Shown here piece by piece: positions 9,360 through 19,040 of a DNA stretch of 64,000 bases (position 1 is its first letter; every line of letters begins with the position of its first letter). A program made the position numbers and the translations under genes. This stretch comes from Colwellia sp. Arc7-635 (GTDB lineage: Bacteria > Pseudomonadota > Gammaproteobacteria > Enterobacterales > Alteromonadaceae). The DNA lies in contig NZ_CP034660.1 in NCBI RefSeq assembly GCF_003971255.1, forward strand, positions 372,001 to 436,000, read 5' to 3'. Under the pieces are notes generated by a model, which made no database searches, was not told the origin of the DNA, and worked only from the letters and a program-made list of their open reading frames with translations.

Positions 9360-9634
9360 TATTAGCTAATTGATTTATTGTTAGTGAAAAAGGCTTTGGC
9401 TATTATTGATTTAAGTTAGCATCATTCCATTTATAGTCTTATTACTGTAACAACACTTTGATTGTCACGCTATTGCTTTATGAAACTGTTAATACTGAAA
9501 TGGCCCCCCGTTAATGTGTATAGAATGAAGTCCATATTATTGACTTGCTTTTCGTCTTAGTACTTTTAAAAGTTTTTTTAACAGGTAAACTGGGTATATT
9601 AAATTAATATCATTATCATCGTAGGGAAATTTAA
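9360..9634. promoter_or_regulatory. Divergent intergenic region between xrtA and wecB-wecC
   Basis: This 275 bp gap must hold the promoters for both divergent operons. I see AT-rich tracts and a GTAGGGAAATTTA ribosome-site region just before the wecB ATG. No convincing -35/-10 pair could be fixed by eye. A TGGCCCCCC block near 9501 resembles half of a sigma-54 site but lacks the GC at the required spacing. No small gene was seen. Confidence 0.4.
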
Positions 9635-11899
9635 ATGAAAATTGGCATCATCGTTGGAACACGGCCTGAAATTATAAAAATGGCGCCAGTGATCAGGGAA
9701 TGTGAAAAAAGAAACATTCCATTCTTTATCATTCATTCAAATCAGCATTATTCAAAAGAGATGGATAGTATCTTTTTTGATGAATTACACCTTCCAGCTC
9801 CACATTATAACTTAGGTGTCGGCTCAGGATTACACAGTAATCAAACGGGCAATATCCTTATTAAGATGGAACCTATCTTATTAGCCGAGCAACCTGATGT
9901 TGTGTTAGTACAAGGTGATACTAATACGGTGTTAGCTGGCGCATTAGCTGCCTCAAAATTAAATATTAAAGTAGGGCATATTGAAGCGGGCTTAAGAAGT
10001 TACGACCGCACTATGCCAGAAGAAACTAACCGTATAATGACGGATCATATTAGTGAATATTTATTTGCGGTAGGCCCTAACCAAGAAAACATTCTAAAAT
10101 CTGAAGGCATTGATAAAGATAAAATACACACTGTCGGCAATACGGTTTCTGATTCTTTATATCAGCATTTAGAAATTTCCGCTCAAACAAGTAAAATATT
10201 AACCGAGCTTAAATTAACGAAAGGTGAATACTTTTTAGTTACCGCCCACCGTGCATCAAATGTTGATATTTCGTCGAACTTACTAGAACTGCTGCATTTA
10301 TTCGATGAAATGCATAAAAATTATACGGGCACTATTGTTTGGCCTATTCATCCTAGAACTCAATCTAAACTGAAAGAGTTTAAGATTGAGCTGCCAAGTT
10401 ATTTACAATTGATCCCGCCAGTGGGTTATTTAGATTTTATTCAGTTACAAAAACACGCTAAGTTGATTTTAACTGATTCTGGCGGTATTCAAGAAGAAGC
10501 CTGTTTATTAGGTGTGCCTAGTCTGACATTACGTGAAAATACGGAACGACCTGAAGCCGTAGAAGTTGGCGCGAGTGAGTTGGTTGGACGTGATGCTGTT
10601 AAAGCGGTGAAAGCAGCTAAACAGTGGCTAAGTCGAGATGACTATTCTTGGGCTAACCCTTTTGGTGATGGCCATGTCGCTGAATATATCATAGACGTTA
10701 TTGTTAAAGATTTAACACAAACTGATAGCTCTGTAATTGTTGCTAACAACGAAACGATAGCTGTTATTGGTATGGGCTATATGGGCTTACCTATTTCAAG
10801 CTTAATCGCTCAAGCGGGTTATTCTGTGACGGGTGTTGATTTAAGCCAAGAAAAAGTTGATTCCATTAATCGTGGAGAATGTCCGTTTGACGAACTTGGT
10901 ATGCCAGAACTGATTAAAAAAGTTGTCAGCCAAGGATTCTTAAAAGCATCAACAGTTATTCCTTCAAGTCAGACATATTTAGTTGCTGTACCAACACCGC
11001 ATAAAGATAGTCGATGTGATCGTAGTTACGTTTTTGCAGCTGCAGACGCAATCGCCAAGGTTGCTAAAGATGGTCAAATCGTCATTATTGAATCAACCAT
11101 TTCACCACAAACCAGTTTAGCGGTAGCACAACGCTTTGCTGATGCCGGTGTTAATGTTGATGTTGTTCATTGCCCTGAACGTGCTATTCCTGGCGAGACC
11201 TTGAATGAATTGGTGAACAATGATCGTATTATTGGCGCTTCAAGCAAATTAGCTCAACAAAAAGTAAAAGATATTTATCAGAGCTTTGTTAATGGCGAAG
11301 TTTTCTTAACGGATTTAACAACCGCAGAATGTATAAAACTAGTTGAAAATACATCAAGAGATGTCGGCATTGCTTTTGCTAATGAGTTAGCACAGGTTTG
11401 TGAAGAGCTTGAAGTTGATGTGCATGAGGTTATTCGTCTTGCCAACAGACATCCTCGAGTTAATGTATTAAGCCCTGGACCTGGCGTTGGTGGTCACTGT
11501 ATCCCAATTGACCCATGGTTTTTAGTTGAGAACACTAAAGCTGGTGAGTTTATTCGATTAGCTCGTAAAATTAATGATGACAGACCGAATATTGTCGCTG
11601 AAAAAGCACTTGAATTATTAGCATCTGTAAAGGGCACTAAAATAGGTATTTTGGGTGTGGCTTATAAAGCTAATGTTGATGATTGTCGAGAAACACCAGC
11701 GGATGCAATATTAGCCTATTTTAATAAAGCAGGCGTTGAAGTCAGTTACCATGACCCTTACGTACCATCTTGGGACTGTAATAATATCAGTGCACTCGAT
11801 GACATGGATAAATGGGCTGATGTCCTTATTCTCGTGACAGATCATAGCTGTTATAAAGGGCTGAAATTCGAAAGCCCATTATTGAATACAAGATCGTAG
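9635..11899 (+). CDS. Fused UDP-GlcNAc 2-epimerase / UDP-ManNAc dehydrogenase
   Basis: A 754-residue bifunctional protein. Residues 1 to about 365 are a WecB-type non-hydrolysing UDP-GlcNAc 2-epimerase (GTRPEIIKMAPV, GHIEAGLRSYDRTMPEETNR, TDSGGIQEEACLLGVPSL, ENTERPEAVEVG). After a short linker, residues from about 372 are a WecC-type dehydrogenase with the Rossmann motif VIGMGYMGLP, the KLVENTSRD helix, catalytic Cys622 in GVGGHCIPIDPWF, and the C-terminal ADVLILVTDHSCYK block. The pair should convert UDP-GlcNAc to UDP-ManNAc and then UDP-ManNAcA, a precursor of acidic polysaccharides. These are separate genes in enterobacteria. The end (PLLNTRS) is a few residues shorter than usual but matches the family's terminal DTR block. 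A strong terminator follows. Confidence 0.9.
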   Translation: MKIGIIVGTRPEIIKMAPVIRECEKRNIPFFIIHSNQHYSKEMDSIFFDELHLPAPHYNLGVGSGLHSNQTGNILIKMEPILLAEQPDVVLVQGDTNTVLAGALAASKLNIKVGHIEAGLRSYDRTMPEETNRIMTDHISEYLFAVGPNQENILKSEGIDKDKIHTVGNTVSDSLYQHLEISAQTSKILTELKLTKGEYFLVTAHRASNVDISSNLLELLHLFDEMHKNYTGTIVWPIHPRTQSKLKEFKIELPSYLQLIPPVGYLDFIQLQKHAKLILTDSGGIQEEACLLGVPSLTLRENTERPEAVEVGASELVGRDAVKAVKAAKQWLSRDDYSWANPFGDGHVAEYIIDVIVKDLTQTDSSVIVANNETIAVIGMGYMGLPISSLIAQAGYSVTGVDLSQEKVDSINRGECPFDELGMPELIKKVVSQGFLKASTVIPSSQTYLVAVPTPHKDSRCDRSYVFAAADAIAKVAKDGQIVIIESTISPQTSLAVAQRFADAGVNVDVVHCPERAIPGETLNELVNNDRIIGASSKLAQQKVKDIYQSFVNGEVFLTDLTTAECIKLVENTSRDVGIAFANELAQVCEELEVDVHEVIRLANRHPRVNVLSPGPGVGGHCIPIDPWFLVENTKAGEFIRLARKINDDRPNIVAEKALELLASVKGTKIGILGVAYKANVDDCRETPADAILAYFNKAGVEVSYHDPYVPSWDCNNISALDDMDKWADVLILVTDHSCYKGLKFESPLLNTRS

Positions 11900-11905
11900 T
11901 TAATA

Positions 11906-11932
11906 AAAGCCTGCCAATTTGGCAGGCTTTTT
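11906..11932 (+). terminator. Rho-independent terminator of wecB-wecC
   Basis: A perfect 10-bp stem, AAAGCCTGCC / GGCAGGCTTT, with a 5-nt AATTT loop and a short T run, 6 nt after the stop codon of the wecB-wecC fusion. Confidence 0.9.
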
Positions 11933-11942
11933 ATCTAACATG

Positions 11943-12210
11943 TATACCCGCTCAACTTCAACCTGCAGATTTCAGCAAGTCGATAACGGGTTAGCGCCAA
12001 GGCATTGATTGAAGAGAATAGTTATTCTATTGTCGAAATCAATAATGCTGGAGATGACCCATTATCGGCTTGCCCGCAGGGAGCTATGCTAGAAAATCAG
12101 TTCTGCGTTGCAATACTTGATAAGGGAATGACCATTATCGGCGTATCGCGCCTTGGCCTGAATTCCTAGCTTAGCTCTGAAACTGCATCTTGAAGTGGAA
12201 CGGATATATA
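11943..12210 (+). repeat. MITE-like repeat, copy 1 (268 bp)
   Basis: This 268-bp element begins TATACCCGCTCAACTTCAA and ends with the imperfect inverse of that sequence (TTGAAGTGGAACGGATATATA). The ends therefore form inverted repeats of about 28 bp. A second copy lies in the opposite orientation at 19041-19356 and matches over nearly its whole length. Shared blocks include CGATAACGGGTTAGC/GATAACGGGTTAGC, CCAAGGCATTGATTGAAG, ATGACCCATTATCGGCTTG and ACCATTATCGGCGTAT. This copy lacks an internal stretch of about 48 bp that is present in copy 2. It encodes no credible protein. It fills the gap between the wecB-wecC terminator and the prsT promoter region. Confidence 0.85.
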
Positions 12211-12249
12211 AGATAAAAATTTTGTATGGATACTTAAAAGGTTTAATCA

Positions 12250-15014
12250 ATGAAATTGTTAAAATTATTAGTTGTTGTTGGCTTGTTGAATGGATTGGTT
12301 GCATGCAGCGAAAGTGAAACTGCAGATGTTTACCTTGAGAAAGCAAAATCTTATATTAAAGAAAACAAAGTTGATGAGAGCATTATTGAGTTAAAAAATG
12401 CTATTAAGAAAGCGCCTAAAAATAATGAAGCGCGATTTTTGTTAGGTAAACTTTATTTACAACAAGGCAGTGGTTTTGATGCTGTAAAAGAATTAGAAAA
12501 AGCACACGACCTAAATTATTTGAGTAATAAAGTTATTCCTTTGCTTGCTAGAGCATATTTAATGGTTAACTCTGATGAAGATGTGATTTCGCTGAGTGAG
12601 CAAGCTATTGCATTACCAGATGAAGTGAAATCTCAATATCTAGCTTATAACACGTTAGCTAATATTCGCTTGCAGGATAATGAGTCAGCGAAAGAATCAG
12701 TAGAATTAGCAAATAAATTAGCGACTCCAACATCTTATTCCTACCTTGCTTCAGCTTTTCTTTTACTGTCGGAAAACCAAGTTGACAGTGCAAAAGTGAA
12801 AGTGACTAGATCTCTTGAACTTGCACCAGAAGACCCTGAAGCTATTATGCTATTAGGGCAAATTAATACCACTTTAGGGCTTTTTAGCGATGCGACTGAA
12901 AATTATCTGTCATACGCCAAACTACAGCCAAGATCTAGCATGGTTATTTTATTGCTAGCAGACTCTTCTCTTAAGGATAAAGATTATAAAAACGCTGAAA
13001 AATACGCTGATCTAATTCTGAGTAAAATCCCGAATCAGCCTATTGCTCATTACGTAAAGTCTGTTGCAAAATTTGAAGTTAAAGATTACAAAAACGCTAG
13101 CATGCATGCTGAACAAGCTGAATTATTTGGCTTGAATTCACCTCAACTTAAGCTTGTTGCTGGCGCCAGTGCATATTATTTATCAAATTTCGAACAAAGT
13201 TACCGTTACTTAAATTCTATTGCTGATTCTTTACCTGCAGATCACCCCGCAATGAAAATGTTTGCAATTAGCCAGCTACAGTTAGGTTTAATTAGTGATA
13301 TTACCGATACCCTGAGTGACTTCACAGTGACAAATAAAGCTGATGCAAAGTTTTTATCGACACTCAGCATACAGTTAGCAGAGATTGGCGCAGTAGATGA
13401 TGCAAAACAGATAGCTGCTAAGGTAACAAGTAAAGCACCTGAGAATGCAGAAGAAAGCGTGCGTACAGGTATATTGAAGTTGATGCTAAATGATCCTTCA
13501 GGCATGACAAATTTACAGGATGCTGTGACCTTAAAACCGGACATGATTTCAGCTGAACTCGCATTAGTTTCCGCTGCTATTCAAGTTAATGATTTTGATA
13601 AAGCTTTAGAAATATCAAAAGACTGGCAAGAAAGATATCCCAATAAACCTGCTGCTTTTAATGTGTTAGCTACGGTGTATTTAAAACAAGGAAAGTTGGA
13701 TTCAGCTGAAAAAGCGCTAAATAGTAGTTTAAAACTTTTACCTCAAAACCAGTTTGCTCTTACTAATTTGATTAATATCGCGATGAAACGTGACGATACC
13801 GATGAAGCTGCTCGGTTGTCTGAGCTAGGTTTAGGTTACTTCCCTGATAATGAAAAAATGTTAAAGCAGTATTACGCTGTTTATAGAGGAGACGATCAAA
13901 AAAGGGCATTGGCTTCAGAAAAAGTTAAAGTAGCGCATGAAGCAAAACAAGATGATATGGCATTGGGACTTTTATACGCTGAAGTTCTTCTCGATCAGAA
14001 AGAATTTAAGCAGGCACTAGCAGTACTGGAATCTTTTGAACCGACAATTCATTCACCAAACAAATTTTGGAAATTGAAAATATTTGCCCTACGCAATGTT
14101 GATAAAGCTGCGGGAATGGTCACCGCTCTCGAAAGTTGGATGAAAACCAACCCTTATGCGATAGAACCAGCATTATTGCTTGTTGATAGTCAGTTAAGAG
14201 CTAAAGACGTAACATCAGCTCTGCGCACAGTTGATAGAGCACTTACAAGTGGTAACAAAAATAATGAAATGCTGAAAATAGCTAAAATGCAAATTTTACT
14301 TGATAGTCGAGAGTTGAACAAAGCAAAGTATTATCTTCCTGAGTTCTCAAGTAATGAAATGAATGTAAAGGTGGTTCGAGGGCTGAAGGTCGCATTCATC
14401 TTTTAGAAAAAAACTATGTACAAGCGATACCATTGTTGTCTGAATTCTATAGTGACTTCCCAACAAGTAAAAATGCCTTATTACTTGCAGTATCACAAAA
14501 TAGAGCAAAGAAATCAGATGCCGCTATTAATACTTTAAAAGCTCATCTTGAAAAGAATGATTCGGATACTCAGGTTAGATCTTTATTAGCGAATTTGTAT
14601 CTTGAAAATTATCCTGAGAAATCTATACCTCTTTATGAAAAAATGTTGATAGAAAAACCAGAGAATATTGTCTTTCTAAATAACTTAGCTTGGTTAAATC
14701 TAGAAAATAATAATTTAGAATTAGCGATGAAATACTCTGCAGAAGCGGTTAAGTTGGCTTCTAAAAACCCTAATGTACTTGATACTCGAGGTATGGTGTT
14801 ACTTAAAGCCGGAGAAACAGCTGTTGCTTTAAAAGCTTTAGAAAACGCTTATGAATTGTCAAATGGGAATGACGTAAGTATTGCGCTTAATTATGCAGAA
14901 GCGCTTATTGCAAATAAAAAAAATAAAGAAGCACTTTCTCTTTTAAAAGCACTCAATGGTCGTGACTCAAAACAAACGCAAAGAATCAACTCGCTAATAG
15001 CATTAGCGAGTTAA
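12250..15014 (+). pseudogene. prsT: PrsT-type TPR lipoprotein (XrtA/PEP-CTERM system), frameshifted
   Basis: The gene is read as two frames: 12250-14406 (718 aa) and a second frame, open from before 14370 to 15014 (its own first ATG is at 14433). The first frame ends MNVKVVRGLKVAFIF. The second continues the family sequence as EGRIHLLEKNYVQAIPLL from about 14385. Adding one base at 14380-14385 (for example in the GGG run) rejoins them into about 921 residues, the length expected for PrsT and close to its neighbour (906 aa). The N-terminus is a lipoprotein signal (LNGLVAC, Cys19), followed by tandem TPR repeats. PrsT proteins are periplasmic or outer-membrane scaffolds of exosortase-linked EPS systems. 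The cause is either a real mutation or an assembly error. The protein is probably non-functional if the frameshift is real. Confidence 0.85.
14988..15012 (+). terminator. Hairpin over the prsT stop codon
   Basis: A perfect 10-bp stem AACTCGCTAA / TTAGCGAGTT with a 5-nt loop spans the last codons and stop of the frameshifted prsT. There is no T run after it, so it is a weak terminator or an mRNA-stability hairpin between the two TPR genes. Confidence 0.4.
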
Positions 15015-15113
15015 AATCTTCTTATTGCTGCAGTGATGTTTATTTGACTTGGTGTGGATTATTTAAAAGTAAAAGACCGGACGTTTGCGCAATCAAAAAA
15101 TTAAGGAATTTAT

Positions 15114-17834
15114 ATGTATATTGGTCATAAATCTAAATTAACTATTCCAGCTTTGCTATTAGCGACAATGTTATATGGTTGTGGTGATGATAAAACATCA
15201 GCGGAATATATTGCAGAAGCAAAGGTTGCACTTGATAGTGGTAAAAGTGGCGCTGCCATTGTCAGCTTGAAAAATGTCTTAAAAGCTGAAATAGACAACG
15301 CTGAAGCTAGATTTTTACTCGGTTCGGTATATGCACAGCAAGGTTTATGGTTAGATGCAGAGAAAGAGCTGAGAAAAGCCCAAAATCTTGGTTTTGATGA
15401 GAGCGGTATGAAGCTGTTACTCCTTAAAGTTAACTACCGCCTTGATAATTTAGAGTATTTAACTTTAATAGAAGATAATGATATTTATAGTGATTTATCG
15501 AAAGTATATCTTGCACTTATAAGCCTTAAAGAAGGTGACCTAGAAAAAGGTAAAGCTATATTTGACGAAGCTATTCTAACGAGTAATACAAAAGCTATAA
15601 CCGAATTTGCTATGGCGTGGGACTCTTTTTTGAATGATAAATATACGGAGTCTTTGGGGCTACTCGACAATATTGTCGAGTCGTCTGACATTAGTGAAGA
15701 CATTATAGAATTGCGTATTGCAAATTTAACTGCACAAAAGAAACATGAAGCAGCAGCTGAACAATTAGAAATGTTTTTATCACTACACCCTCAGTCTCAT
15801 TTGCATCGTCTGCAATTAGCCGATCAGTATGTCAAAAGTAGAAATTACATTAAAGCAGAAGAGAATGCCGACCTACTTTTAACGCTATACAAAAATAACG
15901 TTGTTTTAAATAGAATCAAGGCTGAAGTTAAGTTTAATGCGAAAGACTATTCTGCGGCAAAAGAATTTTCGGAAATAGCCTTACGTAGTAATAATGATGT
16001 TCTGTCTAAAGTAATTGCTGGCATAAGTGCATATCAATTGGGGCAATATGAGTCTTCGTATAACTATCTAACTCCTGTTAGTTCTTATTTTCCTGACAAT
16101 CATCCTGTGAATCAGGTAATAAAATCATTATCGAATCAATTAAGCTTTGGTGGCGTGGGAAGTGAACAATTATTATCAGACACGGTAATTTCACTCATTA
16201 AAAGTGGTAATTACCAACAAACTAGACAGGAGTTAAATAAGGTTCCTGAGTCTACAACATTAAGTGATGGTGTTTTGGATTTCAGATTGGGATTGTTAAA
16301 AGTGATAGAGGGTGACTCTTCATTTACTGATGATTTTGAACGGGCTATTTCCAATGGCTTCGATGGTATAGAGCCTCAAGTACTTTTAGCACAAAAGCAT
16401 TTACAAGATAAAGAGTACGCTAAAGTTTTTGAGATAGCTGACTCTTTAATTTTGACTCATAAAACAACCGCTTTATTACTTAAAGCTGGTGTTTATATGG
16501 CTAAAGACGAGCTAAATGAAGCTATTGCTACCTATGAGAATATTCTTATTAGTGAGCCTAAGCATACTGGAGCAATGTTTAAGTTAAGTGAGGCTTATTT
16601 TAAAGCCGGGAATACAGCTAAGTCGATAGAGTATCTTGAAGGAATTTATTCGTTCTCATCAGCTAATTTTTATGCTGTTAGGCAGTTATTTACCTTTTCT
16701 TTAGATCCCGTTAATAAAGATAAATTGGAACAGTTTTTTGTTGATCAGGTTTCTACAGATAAGAATAATATTAACAAATACATTGTCCTAGCTGAGTTCT
16801 ATTTGTTACACAAAAAATTAGATCAGGCATTATCTATTACCTCGCGTTATTTATTAAAATCACCTGGGCAATTAGATATTTCGTTGCTTAAAATTAAGGC
16901 TCTTTTATCTTCGAATAAAATTAAGGAGGCAAAAGAAGTCTTAGTTATCCTTGAAAAAACGAGTCCTCTAAATGCCGATGTAATAAGAAATAAAGCTATC
17001 ATTTTGAATGCGAATGGAGACAAAGTTGCAGCAATTAAGTCTATTGAAGACTTTGCTAATATAAATGGTGATGGCTTAAATGACGACTTACTATTGCTAG
17101 CTAGTAGATTGTATATAGAAAACATGCAAATACTAAAAGCAGAACAAATGCTAACCAACATCAAAAATAAGGGTAGCATTAAGTACATGCGCTTAGCGGG
17201 TAGAATGGCCTTATTAAAAGGCGATAACCAACGAGCAATAGTATTGTTAGGTAAAGTTTACCAAGCACAGCCAATACAAATTGTAGCTTTAGAGCTTTCA
17301 CAAGCGTTACAAAATGTAAGTGAGTTTGATGAAGCTATTCAACTGCTAGAAAACTATATTGTCAAAGCTGAAGTAAGCAATCTGATTTTGGTTAAGTACA
17401 AGTTGGCAGAGCTATCTGAGCAAAGATATCCTCTAAAAGCAGAAAGCTATTATAAGCAACTTTTGTCAGAAACGAATAATAGCGTTGCTACATTAAATAA
17501 CTTAGCTTGGTTTTATTATACCCAGCAGCGTTATTCTGAAGCTAAAGGTTTTGCTAGTAGAGGTGTTGAAAAAGCGCCTGAACTAGGGGCAGTACATAAT
17601 ACTTTAGGCGTTATACTGCTTGAACTTGGCGAGTTAGCTGAGGCAAATAAACATTTAAAAATGTCAGTTGATTTAGAGCCGATGAATGATAAATATAAAA
17701 TTTGGTTAGCGAAAGGTTATATCTTAAGTGGAGATTCAAAATTATCGGAAGAGTTACGTGAATCTATTGGTTTTGAAGCACTGAAGCCTGAAACCCAAAC
17801 GTTGTTTAATGAAGTTTTTCTTACCGATAACTAA
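15114..17834 (+). CDS. prsT: PrsT-type TPR lipoprotein, second copy
   Basis: 906 residues. A lipoprotein signal (ALLLATMLYGC, Cys23) is followed by TPR repeats along the entire length, such as EARFLLGSVYAQQGLWLDAEKELRKA (about 62-87) and NNLAWFYYTQQRYSEAKGFASRGVEKAPELGAVHNTLGVILLELGELAEANKHL near the C-terminus. It is intact and clearly paralogous to the frameshifted gene directly upstream: both share the same N-terminal layout with the SAEYIAEAK / ADVYLEKAK repeat start. It is predicted to be lipid-anchored in the periplasm and to act as a protein-protein scaffold in EPS export in exosortase A systems. AAGGAATTT precedes the ATG. The 99-nt gap to the upstream copy suggests a common transcript. 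Confidence 0.85.
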   Translation: MYIGHKSKLTIPALLLATMLYGCGDDKTSAEYIAEAKVALDSGKSGAAIVSLKNVLKAEIDNAEARFLLGSVYAQQGLWLDAEKELRKAQNLGFDESGMKLLLLKVNYRLDNLEYLTLIEDNDIYSDLSKVYLALISLKEGDLEKGKAIFDEAILTSNTKAITEFAMAWDSFLNDKYTESLGLLDNIVESSDISEDIIELRIANLTAQKKHEAAAEQLEMFLSLHPQSHLHRLQLADQYVKSRNYIKAEENADLLLTLYKNNVVLNRIKAEVKFNAKDYSAAKEFSEIALRSNNDVLSKVIAGISAYQLGQYESSYNYLTPVSSYFPDNHPVNQVIKSLSNQLSFGGVGSEQLLSDTVISLIKSGNYQQTRQELNKVPESTTLSDGVLDFRLGLLKVIEGDSSFTDDFERAISNGFDGIEPQVLLAQKHLQDKEYAKVFEIADSLILTHKTTALLLKAGVYMAKDELNEAIATYENILISEPKHTGAMFKLSEAYFKAGNTAKSIEYLEGIYSFSSANFYAVRQLFTFSLDPVNKDKLEQFFVDQVSTDKNNINKYIVLAEFYLLHKKLDQALSITSRYLLKSPGQLDISLLKIKALLSSNKIKEAKEVLVILEKTSPLNADVIRNKAIILNANGDKVAAIKSIEDFANINGDGLNDDLLLLASRLYIENMQILKAEQMLTNIKNKGSIKYMRLAGRMALLKGDNQRAIVLLGKVYQAQPIQIVALELSQALQNVSEFDEAIQLLENYIVKAEVSNLILVKYKLAELSEQRYPLKAESYYKQLLSETNNSVATLNNLAWFYYTQQRYSEAKGFASRGVEKAPELGAVHNTLGVILLELGELAEANKHLKMSVDLEPMNDKYKIWLAKGYILSGDSKLSEELRESIGFEALKPETQTLFNEVFLTDN

Positions 17835-17844
17835 AAGGGGATTT

Positions 17845-17871
17845 ATGATTGTCAGTATTTTTTACAATCAT
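17845..17871 (+). terminator. Hairpin after second prsT gene
   Basis: An 8-bp stem ATGATTGT / ACAATCAT encloses an 11-nt T-rich loop, 10 nt after the stop. There is no T run after the stem, so this is at best a weak terminator or processing hairpin. Confidence 0.35.
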
Positions 17872-17927
17872 TATTTGCTGTAACGTCACGTCGAAGTAAA
17901 GTGGTTTTGAAACAGTGGCTTAGATAG

Positions 17928-17944
17928 TTGGCCTGTTATGTGCA
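17928..17944 (+). promoter_or_regulatory. Sigma-54-type promoter of the PEP-CTERM gene
   Basis: TTGGCCTGTTATGTGCA has the invariant GG (17930-17931) and GC (17942-17943) with exactly 10 nt between them, the -24/-12 spacing required by RpoN. The -24 box TTGGC is perfect and the -12 box TGTGCA is near consensus TTGCA. Transcription would start near 17955, giving a 5' UTR of about 49 nt that ends in the AAGGGA ribosome site of the PEP-CTERM gene. RpoN control through the PrsK/PrsR two-component system is known for PEP-CTERM genes. Those regulators are not in this window. Confidence 0.7.
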
Positions 17945-18003
17945 TAGTATTAATCAACAAGCAGGTAAGTTAACATTTTGATTATACAAAAAAGGGAACA
18001 CTC

Positions 18004-18855
18004 ATGAAATTTAATATATTAAAAGCAGCTACAGTTGCTAGCGTTTTAGCTTTCGGTTCAGCACATGCAGATTCAATCCAAGTTGACTTAAATGCTGACT
18101 TAACATTATCTTCAGCATTTGATGAACTTTCAGTAGATTATAATTCACACACAATAGTGAATACAACTACTGGCGTTGTACAAACATTTGCTGGCGCAAA
18201 TTTAATTGGTAATAACATCTTAGGTCTTGGCGTTATTAATACTGATTTTAATGACTTAACAGCTTTTGGTGGTGTAAATACTTTTAGCTCTGCTCCTAAT
18301 GATAACTTTCTTCGCATTGAAGAAGGTGGCACTTTAGCTATGAAAGATTCATACCTAACATTTGGTGTTGATTTAATGGGTACATTTAGCAATACAGGTA
18401 TTGTATATAATTCAGGTACATTAGATGTATGGCAGGGTTACACAAACGGTACACCTGCTGTGAAAATCATGACATCAACATTTACATCAGGCGGATTAAC
18501 TGCTGGTAACCAAGATGTATTATCAACTTCAGGTGCAGTTGATGTATTGAAAAATGGTGTATTATATTTTGACGTAAATGGCACACCAGTTTCTTTTGAT
18601 GATTACTTTCTAGCTAACCCACTTGCTGATATTCGTTTGACTATTGATCAAAACGTAACTGGTGGTGCAGCTTCAGTTGTAGCAGCTGTTGGTGGTAGTG
18701 TTGCTGATGGTTTTAAAGGTGCTGTTGGTGATTTGGTATATGTAAGTGCAAACCATAATGCTTCACTTACTTTTGCTGTTCCAGAGCCAACTTCTTTAGC
18801 AATTTTAGGTTTAGGTTTATTAGGTTTTGCTGGCTCACGTCGTCGTAAATCTTAA
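18004..18855 (+). CDS. PEP-CTERM sorting-signal surface protein
   Basis: 283 residues. A Sec signal peptide (residues 1-22, cleavage after SAHA) is followed by a low-Cys, Asn/Thr/Gly-rich beta-type body. The protein closes with the full PEP-CTERM tripartite signal: VPEP at 259-262, a hydrophobic helix (TSLAILGLGLLGFAG) and a basic tail SRRRKS. Exosortase A would cleave at the PEP motif. The body has no recognised domain and no enzymatic motif; surface or matrix proteins of this kind are often glycosylated. It has a strong ribosome site (AAGGGA), its own sigma-54-like promoter and a terminator, so it is a single-gene unit. Being next to xrtA and prsT makes it the probable local substrate. Confidence 0.92.
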   Translation: MKFNILKAATVASVLAFGSAHADSIQVDLNADLTLSSAFDELSVDYNSHTIVNTTTGVVQTFAGANLIGNNILGLGVINTDFNDLTAFGGVNTFSSAPNDNFLRIEEGGTLAMKDSYLTFGVDLMGTFSNTGIVYNSGTLDVWQGYTNGTPAVKIMTSTFTSGGLTAGNQDVLSTSGAVDVLKNGVLYFDVNGTPVSFDDYFLANPLADIRLTIDQNVTGGAASVVAAVGGSVADGFKGAVGDLVYVSANHNASLTFAVPEPTSLAILGLGLLGFAGSRRRKS

Positions 18856-18880
18856 TTAGTTATAACCTTAACTGATATAA

Positions 18881-18906
18881 AAACCGCCGTATGGCGGTTT
18901 TTTTTT
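18881..18906 (+). terminator. Rho-independent terminator of the PEP-CTERM gene
   Basis: An 8-bp stem AAACCGCC / GGCGGTTT with a GTAT loop is followed by six further Ts, 25 nt after the stop codon. Confidence 0.9.
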
Positions 18907-19040
18907 GCCTATAAATATTTATTCTATTGATATAAATAGAGCTTATATTCTTAGGCTGATAACTAAGTTTATTAGGATAGAAAATATTACTGTTTACTCG
19001 ACCCTTATTTAAAGTTGATAGCAAAGTAAATAACTCGATA

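Noticed and set aside
9495-9520. Sigma-54 promoter before wecB-wecC
   Set aside because: TGGCCCCCC has the GG, but the base pair GC is missing at the 10-nt distance.
11820-11899. Frameshift at the end of the WecC part
   Set aside because: The short end PLLNTRS still aligns with the family's closing DTR block, and a terminator follows at once.
12089-12346. 85-aa minus-strand frame over the repeat
   Set aside because: It lies mostly in the MITE-like repeat; its composition is not protein-like and it runs into the prsT gene on the other strand.
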